Assembly (NCBI RefSeq): GCF_012034245.1
Contig: NZ_JAATEO010000012.1
Location: 1-64,000 of the forward strand
DNA length: 64,000 nt
Reading direction: 5' to 3'
From: Micromonospora thermarum
GTDB taxonomy: Bacteria > Actinomycetota > Actinomycetes > Mycobacteriales > Micromonosporaceae
Shown here in pieces: positions 17,993-26,330 of this stretch. Under the pieces are notes generated by a model. That model had not been told where the DNA came from. It did not search any database and worked only from the letters and a program-made list of their open reading frames with translations. The translations under genes and the position numbers were made by a program. Within the stretch, counting starts at the first letter, position 1. Every line of letters starts with the position of its first letter.

Positions 17993-18721
17993 ATGAACGA
18001 CTCCCGATCCGAAGACTCTCCCGCGATTATCCCCGCGGTCGGTGACGGCGCTGACCGACCGGACGCCCACGCCGCCCGCCACTGCTGCGGCGAGCAGGCC
18101 GATGTCGGAGCCGAGCGGGTGCGGGTCCGTGTTCTCGGCTCACCGGCGATCCTCGGCGTACCCGACGGGCAGCATGTCAGACCGCAGGCAGTCGAGTTTC
18201 TCGTCTACCTCATCGTGCGGGGAGGGGCGGCGTACCAACACGAGATCCTCGAGGATCTCATGCCTGAGCCGCCGCACCGGCTGGCCGCGCAGCGACTGCA
18301 CACCTACACCTACAACCTGCGACAAATCTGCACCCGAATCGGTGGTGAGAACACCTACCTGCAGCTGCGGCGACACCGCTACACCCTCAACCGCGAAGCC
18401 TTCGACGTTGACCTGTGGACCATGCGGGACGCCATCACCGCGGCGCAACGCGCCACCGACCCGGCTGCCCGCGCCGCCGCCCTGCGCCGCGCAATCACCG
18501 TCTACCGGGGCCCCCTCGCCGACCACACCGGATACCTGTGGCTCGCGCAGCACCAGGAAGCCGTGACGCGCGAGTTCGTAACCGCAGCCGTGACCCTCGC
18601 TGAGGCGCTCGCAGACCGGCCCGCCGAAGCCAAAGCCGTGCTCGACGCCGCCGCGCATCACCACCCGGACGACGAACTGCTCGCCGCGGCGGTTGTGACG
18701 ACTCGCGCCCGGCCGAGCTGA
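17993..18721 (+). CDS. SARP-like BTAD-domain regulator, short form
   Basis: A 242-aa protein containing a winged-helix output domain (about 40-105, RVRVLGSPAILG to the basic RLHTYTYNLRQICTR) followed by a bacterial transcriptional activation (BTAD) helical domain (about 140-225). The NB-ARC/ATPase part of large SARPs is absent. Short BTAD proteins occur on actinomycete chromosomes and integrative elements. The ATG at 17993 has no obvious Shine-Dalgarno. It follows the DUF6119 gene after 247 bases and precedes mobile-element genes on the opposite strand; its target genes are unknown. Confidence 0.75.
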   Translation: MNDSRSEDSPAIIPAVGDGADRPDAHAARHCCGEQADVGAERVRVRVLGSPAILGVPDGQHVRPQAVEFLVYLIVRGGAAYQHEILEDLMPEPPHRLAAQRLHTYTYNLRQICTRIGGENTYLQLRRHRYTLNREAFDVDLWTMRDAITAAQRATDPAARAAALRRAITVYRGPLADHTGYLWLAQHQEAVTREFVTAAVTLAEALADRPAEAKAVLDAAAHHHPDDELLAAAVVTTRARPS

Positions 18722-18919
18722 GCGTCGCCATCCGGGTGTGCTGCTGCGGTCGCACGAGCAGCGAGAATGTCTCTCACCCCCAAACCGGCTCCTGTCAGAT
18801 TCTGCGAACGACCCATATTCGCGATCTTGTCAGATTCACCCGAAAGGCTGACGGCCAAAAACCTCGAAAGACGAGCAAAGCCGACATCGACGGGACCGGC
18901 TCGCCGGGCCATCCACCCG

Positions 18920-19666
18920 TCAAGAACGAGCTGCTCGTTGTTCCGCCTTCCCGGCCTTGTTGGTAACAAGGCGCCGGACATGACGTTCGGACACGCCGGC
19001 GGCCAAGGCCAACTCCGCCAGGCTGGCCTGCGGGCGCTCGGCACGCAGCCGAGCCACGACATCCGCCGTGCGCTCCACGCGCCCAGCCGTCCGGATCGGC
19101 CGTGTGGTCGACCGCCGCGCACGTGCCGATACTGGGCTCTTCGCCGGACCCTCGGCGACCGCGGTCGGCTGTGCTTCCCCCACCGCCTCGGACACCGAGA
19201 GGTCCGATGGATGCGACCCCACTGACAGAGGCACGGTGTCGGAGACCTGCGACTCCTGCTGCGGGCGAGCGGTTTCGGACGTGCGGTGGTTGTTGTGCGC
19301 CGTCGGTTGCGATCTGGTCAGCATCGCCACGACCAGCAGCAGCGCGACCGCCGGCCAGGCAGCGACAATTCGCGCCCCAAGGCTCGGTTCGGCGGCAGCG
19401 ATGTTCGCCGCCACGCTGGCAGCCACCCCCGCTGCGAACGCGATCCGGGCAGACCAGCGCACCTTCCGGCCGGCGCGTTGGTCCTCCATCATCGCCGCCG
19501 AGGCGACAACGAGCATCCCGTCGACCGACAGCGGCAGTACGTAGGCGACTTCGGGACGCTCGCCGAACCTCAACGCCACAGCGACCATGTGGCTCCAGGA
19601 CGACCAGGCAGCGATCCCGGCCACTGCCACCGTGCTCACGTCCCGGGCGATCCGGGTCGGCGTCAT
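18920..19666 (-). CDS. DUF2637 membrane protein (integrative-element type)
   Basis: A 248-aa protein of the DUF2637 family, common on actinomycete integrative and conjugative elements and plasmids. Four hydrophobic segments lie in residues about 8-120 (VSTVAVAGIAAWSSWSH, YVLPLSVDGMLVVASAAMM, then two more). A Ser/Pro-rich linker follows, and the last 60 residues contain a DNA-binding-like helix-turn-helix (LAELALAAGVSERHVRRLV). The ATG at 19666 overlaps the upstream stop by 4 bases (ATGA); a long upstream extension is rejected because it reads as Arg/Gly-rich shadow. No transfer or replication genes remain nearby, so it is probably an orphan. Confidence 0.8.
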   Translation of the reverse strand: MTPTRIARDVSTVAVAGIAAWSSWSHMVAVALRFGERPEVAYVLPLSVDGMLVVASAAMMEDQRAGRKVRWSARIAFAAGVAASVAANIAAAEPSLGARIVAAWPAVALLLVVAMLTRSQPTAHNNHRTSETARPQQESQVSDTVPLSVGSHPSDLSVSEAVGEAQPTAVAEGPAKSPVSARARRSTTRPIRTAGRVERTADVVARLRAERPQASLAELALAAGVSERHVRRLVTNKAGKAEQRAARS

Positions 19667-20055
19667 CGATCGACCCCCGAATCGAGCCGCTGCGCGATGG
19701 CCCGGACCTCGGTGGGGTCCAGCGCCGGACGTCCACCGATGTCCAGCCGCGTCTGGACATCGGTCCACCGCCGCCACCGTCGGACCACCTCGCCGACCTC
19801 CAGGCCGGTCGCCTCGGCGATGTCCGCCAAGCCCGCCCCAGCCCGCAGAGCAGCGTGGATCATCGTGGGCTGCCAGCGAGTCCACCAAGACACCACCACA
19901 GCGGACAACGCCAGCTCCGCCAAGGCGTCATTTCGACCCCGTGCCGCCGTCCGAGCGACGGCATGGTCATGAAGATCGACCAGGAGCTTGAACGGGTTGA
20001 TTACTTCAGCATCGACGAACCGCATCGGCGGCGCGGACCGCCGGGCCGGGGTCAC
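19663..20055 (-). CDS. Hypothetical protein coupled to DUF2637 gene
   Basis: A 130-aa protein with a helical N-terminal half (FKLLVDLHDHAVARTAARG, then LSAVVVSWWTRWQPTMI) and a C-terminal helix-turn-helix-like stretch (GLADIAEATGLEVGEVVRRW). It overlaps the DUF2637 start by 4 bases. The start may be ATG 20055 or the internal ATG at 20025. Its first 40 residues recur in the decayed copy at 22927-23271, including FKLL and HDHA(V/I)ARTAA, showing that this locus was duplicated. The function is unknown; it is probably an element-encoded accessory regulator. Confidence 0.65.
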   Translation of the reverse strand: MTPARRSAPPMRFVDAEVINPFKLLVDLHDHAVARTAARGRNDALAELALSAVVVSWWTRWQPTMIHAALRAGAGLADIAEATGLEVGEVVRRWRRWTDVQTRLDIGGRPALDPTEVRAIAQRLDSGVDR

Positions 20056-20354
20056 CGGCCGCCACCCAAAGTCCGTGAGCTGGGAAAACTCAGTGGCAGC
20101 GGGTCACCGGCGATCGTGGCGGTGTGGTTCGCATGGTGGTACCTCCGGCCCACCGAAACGGATACCCAAACGGACGGGGTCAAGGGGGACAGCCGCACGC
20201 ACCACAGGCCGGATCGCGCTAATGATCCATAACGTGCGGCACGATCCTCGCCCATGGCGTACCTGTCGCCTCCCGCCAGAGAGGGGCGTCGTAGGTTGGC
20301 ATCGTGCAGTCCCTCGCCGCTCACCTTCGCGCCCTGACCGAGGAGCAGCTCACC
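19943..20354. repeat. Imperfect duplicated segment, copy A
   Basis: This segment, carrying the 5' end of the 130-aa gene, its upstream region and the first codons of the helicase-like gene, is repeated in the same orientation at 23157-23613. The best conserved blocks are around 19955-20157 (ending GGTGGTACCTCC) and 20261-20345 (containing GAGAGGGGCGTCGT). The intervening spacer differs in length between copies (about 104 versus 154 bases). The copies bracket the helicase pseudogene and the vapBC pair. Confidence 0.8.
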
Positions 20355-22038
20355 AGTCTGGTCGCGAATCGTCGTGATGCGACCCTCGAGCCTGCGCCGA
20401 AGACCGCCGACCAGCTCGGCTGCTTCACCCGTCGTCGATAGCGGCTGCCTGTGCGCTGCTTACGCTGCCGCAGCTGCAGGTGGGGGAGGCCGCCGCGGCG
20501 CTGGGCCGGGTGCACCACCGCGCGGCTGGCGACGCTGTTGGGCGTACCGGAGGGCGACGCGGACCTGGCCGCGGCGCTGCGCCGGCTCACCGAGCTCGCC
20601 CTGATCTGGCCGTACGCCGACGGCTTCGCGGCGGCACATCTGAGCGCGGTGTGGCCGCACCCGCTGAACCTCGGACCGGGTGCCGCCGAGCTGCTCGTCG
20701 CCTGGAACATGAACGAGCTGCGCAGGCTGGCGAAGGTGTACGGCGTCCCCGTGACGGGCCGCGGCAAGGACGAGTTGATCGTTGCGCTGGTCGGCTGGCT
20801 GGCGCGGCCGGAGAACGTGCGCCGGCTCGTGGCGCAGGCCCCCGCCGACGTTCCCGCCCGGCTCGCCGCGCTCGCCTTGCGGCCGGCGCAGCCCTTCGAT
20901 GTGCGGGGGATCATGTTCGGCCCGGCCGGGGTGGCGCTGCCGTGGGCCGCCGAGCGTGGTCTCGTCGTCGGCTCCGCATGGGGCGTCGACGGGATGCCCC
21001 GCGAGGTCGCCCTCGCGCTGCGGGAGGGCTACGTCGCTGCGTTCGACCCGCAGCCGCCGATCGTGCCTACCACCCCGGTCGAGCCAAAGGACGCCGAACG
21101 GGAGGCCGCAGCCGCCGCCTCGGAGACCCTCGCCGCGATCACCGCGATCGTCGGAACCATGAGCGGCGGCCTGGTGCCCCTGCTAAAGACGGGCGGTCTC
21201 GGCGTACGCGAGCTGCGTCGGATCGCCAAGTCGTCCGGCCAGGACGAGGATCGTACCCGCCTGACCATCGAACTGCTCGCCGCGGGCGGCCTCACCGAGG
21301 CCTCGGACACCGGTCTGGCCCCCTCGGTGGCCTATGACGAGTTCGCTGCAACGGTACGTCACCGGCATCTGGCGGGAAGCCCACCGGCTCGGTCTGCTCG
21401 CTCACGGAACAGCGACCAGGCTCTGCCGTAGCCTGCTGACCGGTGACGCCGACGTGACCCATCGGCACGCTCAGGCCATGCTGCCCCGATCCCGCGGCAC
21501 GGTCCTGTTGCAGAACGACCTCACCGCGGTGGTGACCGGCACCCCGTCGGCCAACCTGCTGGCTCTGCTGGACAGCGCGGCCACGCCAGAGTCCCGCAGC
21601 GGCGCCTGGACCTGGCGTTTCTCGCCGGCCAGCATCCGCGGCGCACTCGACGCCGGAAGTACCCCGGCGGATCTGCTGGCCCGGATCACCGAGGTGGCCG
21701 AAGGCGGCCGCGTGCCGCAGACACTCACCTACCTGATCAACGACGAAACCCTGCTCACCGAGATCCTCAACACCTGCTCGCTGCAGGCCCTGCACCTGAT
21801 CCGGCTCGCCCCGACCGTGCTCGCCAGCGCAAAACCGCAGGCCGAAACCCTGGCCGCACTGCGCGCCGCCGGCCACGCCCCGGCCGGCCTCCGCCTCGAC
21901 GGCAGCCCAGCGATCGAGATCCCGCAACGACGCCGCGCGGCTCCATCACCCACCGAGCCGGACAGCGGTGACCTGTTCCCGCTGCCACGCCTGAGCGACC
22001 CGGCCGACGTCGCACGGACTCTCCTCGGCAACCGCTGA
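20304..22038 (+). pseudogene. Broken XPB/Ssl2-like helicase-associated protein gene
   Basis: Reading starts at GTG 20304 and ends at a TAG at 20439-20441 after 45 codons. Homologous-looking sequence then continues in a second frame (about 20417-20510, LLTLPQLQVGEAAAALG), returns to the first (about 20520-21345, LGVPEGDADLAAALRRL), and shifts again to a third (about 21345-22038, YVTGIWREAHRLGLL and VLLQNDLTAVV). This is the pattern of the actinobacterial helicase C-terminal (XPB/Ssl2-like) protein of about 750-800 aa. At least three frameshifts and internal deletions remain, so it is a pseudogene. Its 5' end is duplicated at 23564. Confidence 0.8.
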
Positions 22039-22215
22039 TTCCCTGCCACCGGACGACCTTGAGCAGTCCGAGCCGTTTCCCGGCCTTGCGCCTAGCTGTG
22101 GCTGGGGTGCCGCCTCCGGAGTTGGGTGTTGCGCGGCACGCCGGCTCGCTCACGCGATCAACTCAGCCTGCCTTGGCCAGGTCACCTTCCGGTGCCCGTC
22201 TTCGGGAGTCGCGGG

Positions 22216-22626
22216 TCAGTTCTGGCCGGGACTCGCTACGGGTAATCCTGCGGCCTTGGCGGATTCGAGCAGCCGCCGGTCGTAGGTGACGAAGGCGATG
22301 AGTGCCGATCCGGACTCGTTGGTCAGAACCTGGGCGGTGGCGAGGTGGATGGCGTCGAGGCTGCGTAGCGTCGGCTCAGCGAACGCGGCTGCAGTCGCGC
22401 GGATCGTACTGTCGATCTCCAGTCGGAAAAGCCGTCCGACGGCCGCCGGCACTCCGATCAAGGCTTGCGGAGCTGATCGGCGCAACGCTCTGGGCACTTC
22501 CACCTCGACGAGAGCGGAGGAGACCAGCGGCACATCGTCGTGGGTGTTGAGCCAGGAGACAAGGTCGGCACTGCATGCCTCCTGCCGAACCAGCTTGACG
22601 ACGGCGGCGGAATCGAGGTAGATCAC
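22216..22626 (-). CDS. vapC: VapC-type PIN-domain toxin
   Basis: A 136-aa PIN-domain ribonuclease. The expected acidic residues are present: Asp5 (MIYLDSAAVVK), Glu in SALVEVEV near 42, Asp in LRSLDAIHLATA near 92 and Asp in VTYDRRLL near 116. VapC toxins cleave RNA, commonly tRNA, when released from VapB. The GTG start at 22626 overlaps the antitoxin stop (GTGA), the usual translationally coupled order. It sits inside the decayed mobile region between two copies of a duplicated segment. Confidence 0.9.
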   Translation of the reverse strand: MIYLDSAAVVKLVRQEACSADLVSWLNTHDDVPLVSSALVEVEVPRALRRSAPQALIGVPAAVGRLFRLEIDSTIRATAAAFAEPTLRSLDAIHLATAQVLTNESGSALIAFVTYDRRLLESAKAAGLPVASPGQN

Positions 22627-22901
22627 CAGCGCTCCTCGTCTCGCATTCCGGTGACGGTGGCGGCCACGTCCACATCCTCGTCACCGAGCTTCGGCGGTAG
22701 CGGAACAGGACCGCCGCCAGTCGGGGCGACGGCCCGCCCCGCAGCTACCAGCTTGGCCAGCATCGACCTGTCGTCACCTACCGGAACAAGTCGGGCGATC
22801 GGATGCCCGCGATCAGTGATCTCGACGGTCTCGCCGCCGCTCACCCGCGCCAACACCTGGCTCGTGTTCTGGTTCAGCTCCCGGACACCGATGCGTTCCA
22901 T
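22623..22901 (-). CDS. vapB: VapB/Phd-YefM-type antitoxin
   Basis: A 92-aa antitoxin. The N-terminal half is a Phd/YefM-like DNA-binding fold (IGVRELNQNTSQVLARV, GETVEITDRGHPIARLVP); the C-terminal half is flexible and acidic and should wrap the toxin. I place the start at ATG 22901 rather than the TTG two codons upstream: a -10 TACACT ends 7 bases before this ATG, suggesting a leaderless transcript. The perfect inverted repeat at 22911-22931 overlaps this promoter, so autorepression by VapB-VapC is expected. Confidence 0.88.
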   Translation of the reverse strand: MERIGVRELNQNTSQVLARVSGGETVEITDRGHPIARLVPVGDDRSMLAKLVAAGRAVAPTGGGPVPLPPKLGDEDVDVAATVTGMRDEERW

Positions 22902-22908
22902 GGACAAG

Positions 22909-22931
22909 AGTGTAGAACTAAATGTTCTACA
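22909..22931 (-). promoter_or_regulatory. vapBC promoter and operator
   Basis: A perfect 8-base inverted repeat TGTAGAAC-N5-GTTCTACA covers 22911-22931. On the minus strand TACACT at 22914-22909 forms a good -10 element inside it, 7 bases before the vapB ATG, so the transcript is probably leaderless. The operator overlaps the RNA polymerase site, typical of toxin-antitoxin autoregulation. Confidence 0.65.
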
Positions 22932-23271
22932 TCGCCAGTTGCTCGCGTTGCCAGGGCTGCCTCCCAGCCCGGACCAGAACCGGCATCAGGCAGAGGGTCG
23001 CTGCGATACCAGGCCGTTCGGGGTGGGCAAGCCAGCGTGGGGCCGACCCGGTCCAGGCGTGGCGACCGACGCGATTCCGCGTGCTGGCACCCGCGTCACT
23101 GTGCGATCCGCAAGAAGATCTGGCGCTTCCCTGGTCGCAGGGCGCCATCGCGACCAGCGCCGCTGTTCGAGCGATGGCATGGTCGTGAACTCCGAGAAGG
23201 AGCTTGAACAGGTTGGTCTCATCGGCGTCGGCGAACCGCGTCGGCGGTTCGACCGGTCGGGTCGGGGTCAT
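22927..23271 (-). pseudogene. Decayed copy of the 130-aa element gene
   Basis: The first 40 codons, from the ATG at 23271, resemble the N-terminus of the intact gene at 19663-20055 (TRFADADETNLFKLL and HDHAIARTAA against RFVDAEVINPFKLL and HDHAVARTAA). Downstream similarity stops abruptly and the remaining reading frame is Arg/Ser/Gly-rich without matching the helix-turn-helix end. I interpret it as a truncated relic. Its 3' end runs up to the vapBC promoter, so insertion of vapBC or a deletion could have removed the rest. Confidence 0.6.
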
Positions 23272-23613
23272 CGCGCACCGCCCGGCACCCATGTGCTGGG
23301 GAAGCTCAGTGGCAGCGGGGCACCGGCGATCGCGGCGGTGTGGTTCGCGTGGTGGTACCTCCGCCCCACCACGCAAATGCCCTGCTCAGCCGTGCTGCTG
23401 GCGACCCTGGACGAACGCCGTCAAGATCCGGACCGGGGCCGCCAGTCCGCACTGGGTCCGCAGCGGCACGAACCGCTGCCCGGACCAGGCGTCCGCCGCC
23501 TGGTCCAGGCCAGAGGTGTTTCCTGTCGCCTCCCGGCAGAGAGGGGCGTCGTCGGTTGGCACCGTCCAGTACCTGGCCGCTCACCTTCGCATCCTGACCC
23601 AGGAGCAGCTTTC
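23157..23613. repeat. Imperfect duplicated segment, copy B
   Basis: Direct-orientation partner of the segment at 19943-20354. Conserved blocks lie at about 23165-23367 and 23521-23610; between them is extra, less similar sequence. With the relics on either side it fills the otherwise gene-free stretch between vapBC and the MarR gene. Confidence 0.75.
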
Positions 23614-23698
23614 CCCTGCCGCAGCTCCAGGCCAGCCCGGCTCTCTGAGCTGGGCTGATCGCGTTTCGGGCTCGGGGCACCGCATCGGCCGAAGGTGA
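23564..23698 (+). pseudogene. Start-less 5' relic of the helicase-like gene
   Basis: Codons from 23564 read VQYLAAHLRILTQEQL, matching VQSLAAHLRALTEEQL at 20304, but the GTG start has become GTC. Similarity ends after about 17 codons and the frame closes at 23698. It is a relic of the duplicated helicase-associated gene, not an expressed gene. Confidence 0.65.
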
Positions 23699-23751
23699 GG
23701 TAGGCGGCGGACTTCGTGACGTCGGGCGGGGTCGATCGCCGGTTCGAGTGG

Positions 23752-24264
23752 TCAGCTGGCCCGGGTGCGGTTGGCTCGAGGTTTTGCGGAGCGTGGTGGC
23801 GCGGTGCGCATGTGACTGCGGACGCGGCCGAGGATGCCGCTGAGAGCGGAGAGGTCGGCTCGTTCAAGTGAGTCGAACAGCAGTCGCCGGACGACATCGA
23901 TGTGGCCGGGCAGGACCTGTGCTACGAGGGCTCGGCCGACGTCTGTGACGGCCACGACGATGCTGCGTTCGTCGTCGGGCGCGGGTGATCGGGTGATGAG
24001 GCCGCGTTTTTCCAGTAGCCCGGCCTGGTAGGTCAGGCCGCTGCGGCTGTAGACGACGCCGTCGGCGAGGTCGGTCATCCGAAGTCTGCCTTCGGGGGCG
24101 TCGGTCAGGCGGGCGAGGATCTGGAACTGCACGTAGCTGAGGTCGCCGTTGGCACGTAGATGCGCGTCGACGGCGTGCTGGAGCAGGCTGCTGACCTCCA
24201 TCAGGGCGAAGTAAGCGCCTAGCTGTTCGGCGTCCAGGGGTGCTGTCTCGTGGCTCACACCCAC
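23752..24264 (-). CDS. MarR-family transcriptional regulator
   Basis: A 170-aa winged-helix regulator of the MarR family. The recognition region (MTDLADGVVYSRSGLTYQAGLLEKRGLI is too long to quote fully; LADGVVYSRSGLTYQ, about 80-95) and the wing with SPAPDDERS are clear. The C-terminal 25 residues are basic and disordered. The start is GTG 24264 or 24258; no Shine-Dalgarno is seen. It is divergent from the oxidoreductase gene, and two copies of TTCGAATTCGAA in the 80-base gap are obvious candidate operators for repression of both directions. The inducer is unknown. Confidence 0.9.
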   Translation of the reverse strand: MGVSHETAPLDAEQLGAYFALMEVSSLLQHAVDAHLRANGDLSYVQFQILARLTDAPEGRLRMTDLADGVVYSRSGLTYQAGLLEKRGLITRSPAPDDERSIVVAVTDVGRALVAQVLPGHIDVVRRLLFDSLERADLSALSGILGRVRSHMRTAPPRSAKPRANRTRAS

Positions 24265-24271
24265 AGCCTAC

Positions 24272-24323
24272 TTGCTTCGAATTCGAAACGAGCTATAGTC
24301 AGCTCATGCTTCGAATTCGAAGC
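24272..24323 (+). promoter_or_regulatory. MarR operator pair and promoter
   Basis: The palindrome TTCGAATTCGAA occurs at 24276-24287 and 24310-24321, the second within a perfect 16-base palindrome (24308-24323). A strong promoter reads right: TTGCTT at 24272-24277, a 16-base spacer, TATAGT at 24294-24299. One operator overlaps the -35 region and the other the transcription start, so binding would block initiation. Centres are 34 bases apart. Confidence 0.75.
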
Positions 24324-24346
24324 AACAATGTGAGGGAGTGAGTCTC

Positions 24347-25261
24347 GTGAAGGCTGTCCGTTTCCACCAGCACGGCGACGCCGGCGCCCTGCGCGTCGAA
24401 GACATCGAGCGGCCGGAGCCGAGCACCGGCCAGGTGCTGATCAAGGTGGTGAGCACGTCGTTCAACCCGGTCGACGCCACCATCCGTGCCGGCTACCTGC
24501 AGCAGGTCTTTCCGGTGGCGTTGCCGCACATCCCGGGCATCGACGTGGCGGGCACCGTTGAGGCAGTCGGCGAGGGCGTCACCCGGTTCGAGCTCGGCGA
24601 CCAGGTCGTCGGGTTCCTGCCGATGACGGCCGACGGTGCCGCCGCCGAGTACGTGCTCGCCCCGGTCGAGGTCCTGGCCGCCGCGCCGGTGGCGGTGCCG
24701 CTGGCCGATGCCGCAGCGCTGCCGGCCACCGGGCTGACCGCCTGGCAGGCGCTGTTCGAGCACGCCGACGTCCAGCCCGGACAGCGGATCCTGGTGCACG
24801 GTGCCGGTGGCGCGGTCGGCGGCTACGCCGTGCAGCTCGGCGCGCAGGCCGGTGCCACCGTGGTCGCCACCGCCGGCCCGCGTAACGCCGAGCGGGTCCG
24901 CGGCTACGGCGCCGAGGTGTCCGGCCGCGATATCGGCGACGTCACCGGACCGTTCCACGCGGTGCTGAATTTCGCCCCGGTGCCGCCGGCAGACATGCGT
25001 GCCCTCACGGACCTGGTCCGTGCCGGGGGCGTGCTGGTCACCACCACCACCCCTGGCCCGGACGACGAACCGCGCGGGGTGCGCTCGCGCAGCGTGTTCG
25101 TCCGCCCCGACGCCGAGCAGCTCGCCGCGCTCGTCAACCGGGTCGACGCCGGCAAGCTGCATATCCACGTCGCTGACCGCGTCCGCCTGGACGAACTGCC
25201 CGCGATCCATGCCCGCAGCGACGCCGCGACGCTGACCGGAAAGACCGTCATCACCCTCTGA
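24347..25261 (+). CDS. NADPH:quinone-oxidoreductase-like MDR protein
   Basis: A 304-aa medium-chain dehydrogenase/reductase of the zinc-free quinone oxidoreductase group. The N-terminal GroES-like domain (PEPSTGQVLIKVV, IPGIDVAGTVEAVG) is followed by a Rossmann domain with ILVHGAGGAVGGYAVQLG near 150. It would reduce quinones or enals with NAD(P)H. I choose GTG 24347 (start MKAVRF, GAGGGAG about 9 bases upstream) over GTG 24338. It begins a rightward operon with the esterase and isochorismatase-like genes under the divergent MarR regulator. Confidence 0.9.
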   Translation: MKAVRFHQHGDAGALRVEDIERPEPSTGQVLIKVVSTSFNPVDATIRAGYLQQVFPVALPHIPGIDVAGTVEAVGEGVTRFELGDQVVGFLPMTADGAAAEYVLAPVEVLAAAPVAVPLADAAALPATGLTAWQALFEHADVQPGQRILVHGAGGAVGGYAVQLGAQAGATVVATAGPRNAERVRGYGAEVSGRDIGDVTGPFHAVLNFAPVPPADMRALTDLVRAGGVLVTTTTPGPDDEPRGVRSRSVFVRPDAEQLAALVNRVDAGKLHIHVADRVRLDELPAIHARSDAATLTGKTVITL

Positions 25262-25312
25262 CGTCCAGTCCACTCTCACCCCTCAACCCACCCCCACCAA
25301 AGGAGCACTGCC

Positions 25313-26269
25313 ATGGCCCTCACCCTCGACCCGCAGGTCGCCGAAGCCCTCGCCCCGATCGCCGCCGCGATGGTGGGCACCACACCGCCTCCGGTCGGTG
25401 ACGTGGCCGCCCGCCGCGCCGCGCTCGAAGGGCTGATCGCTCACACCGACGCCGCCCAGCCCACCCCGACCGACGTCACCACCACCGAACACCACCTGGA
25501 CACCGTCGATGGCGAGAAGATCCGGATGCGCTGGTACGCCAAGCAGGACAGTGCCGGCCAGCCGGGCCCAGCGGCGGTGTACTACCACGGCGGCGGCATG
25601 ATCCTGGGCCACATCGATTTGTTCGACGGCTCGATTGCCCGCTACGTCTCGGCCAGCGGCACCCCGATCCTGTCAGTCGACTACCGCCGCGCCCCGGAAC
25701 ACCGCTACCCGACCCCGGTCGAGGACGCCTACGCCGGCCTGGTCTGGCTGCACGAGCACGCCGTCGAACTCGGCGTCGACCCGGCCCGCATCGCCGTCTT
25801 CGGGGACAGCGCCGGCGGCGGCCTGGCCGCCGCGGTGTCGATCCTCGCGCGGGATCGGCAGGGCCCGCCGATCGCCCAGCAGATCCTGGTCATGCCGATG
25901 CTCGACGACCGCAACTTCGCCCCCGACCCGCACCTGGCCCCGTTCGTGCTGTGGTCCTGGGACGACAACCGCACCGGCTGGGGCGCCCTGCTCGGCGACG
26001 CCGCCGGCGGTCCCGACGTGCCCGCCGCCGCCGCTCCGGCTCGGGTGGCCGACCCGGCCGGCCTGCCACCGGCCTACATCGAGGTCGGTCAGCTCGACAT
26101 CTTCCGCGACGAGGACCTCAGCTACGCCCTGCGGCTGTCCCAGGCCGGCGTCCCGGTCGAATTCCACCTGCACCCCGGCGTGCCCCACGAGTTCGAAAGC
26201 ATCGCCTTCGAATCCGACGCCGCCCGGCGCGTCATGGCCGACCGCGTCCGGGTCCTCGCCGCCCTGTGA
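25313..26269 (+). CDS. HSL-family alpha/beta hydrolase (esterase)
   Basis: A 318-aa carboxylesterase of the hormone-sensitive-lipase family. The oxyanion motif HGGG (VYYHGGGMILGH) is at about 90, the nucleophile motif GDSAGGG near 164, an Asp in QLDIFRDED near 263 and the catalytic His in GVPHEFE near 295. It is cytosolic, with no signal peptide. The ATG at 25313 has AAGGAG 7 bases upstream. It follows the oxidoreductase by 51 bases and is probably in the same MarR-controlled operon. Confidence 0.92.
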   Translation: MALTLDPQVAEALAPIAAAMVGTTPPPVGDVAARRAALEGLIAHTDAAQPTPTDVTTTEHHLDTVDGEKIRMRWYAKQDSAGQPGPAAVYYHGGGMILGHIDLFDGSIARYVSASGTPILSVDYRRAPEHRYPTPVEDAYAGLVWLHEHAVELGVDPARIAVFGDSAGGGLAAAVSILARDRQGPPIAQQILVMPMLDDRNFAPDPHLAPFVLWSWDDNRTGWGALLGDAAGGPDVPAAAAPARVADPAGLPPAYIEVGQLDIFRDEDLSYALRLSQAGVPVEFHLHPGVPHEFESIAFESDAARRVMADRVRVLAAL

Positions 26270-26330
26270 CCGCGCCGACATCCGCCGAAGACGTGGGCCG
26301 CCCGCCGACTTCCCCACCGAAGGAGACCCG

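Noticed and set aside
18793..18837. Direct repeat TGTCAGATTC (18793-18802 and 18828-18837) as attachment site
   Set aside because: Only 10 bases, 35 bases apart, no integrase or tRNA nearby; left unexplained.
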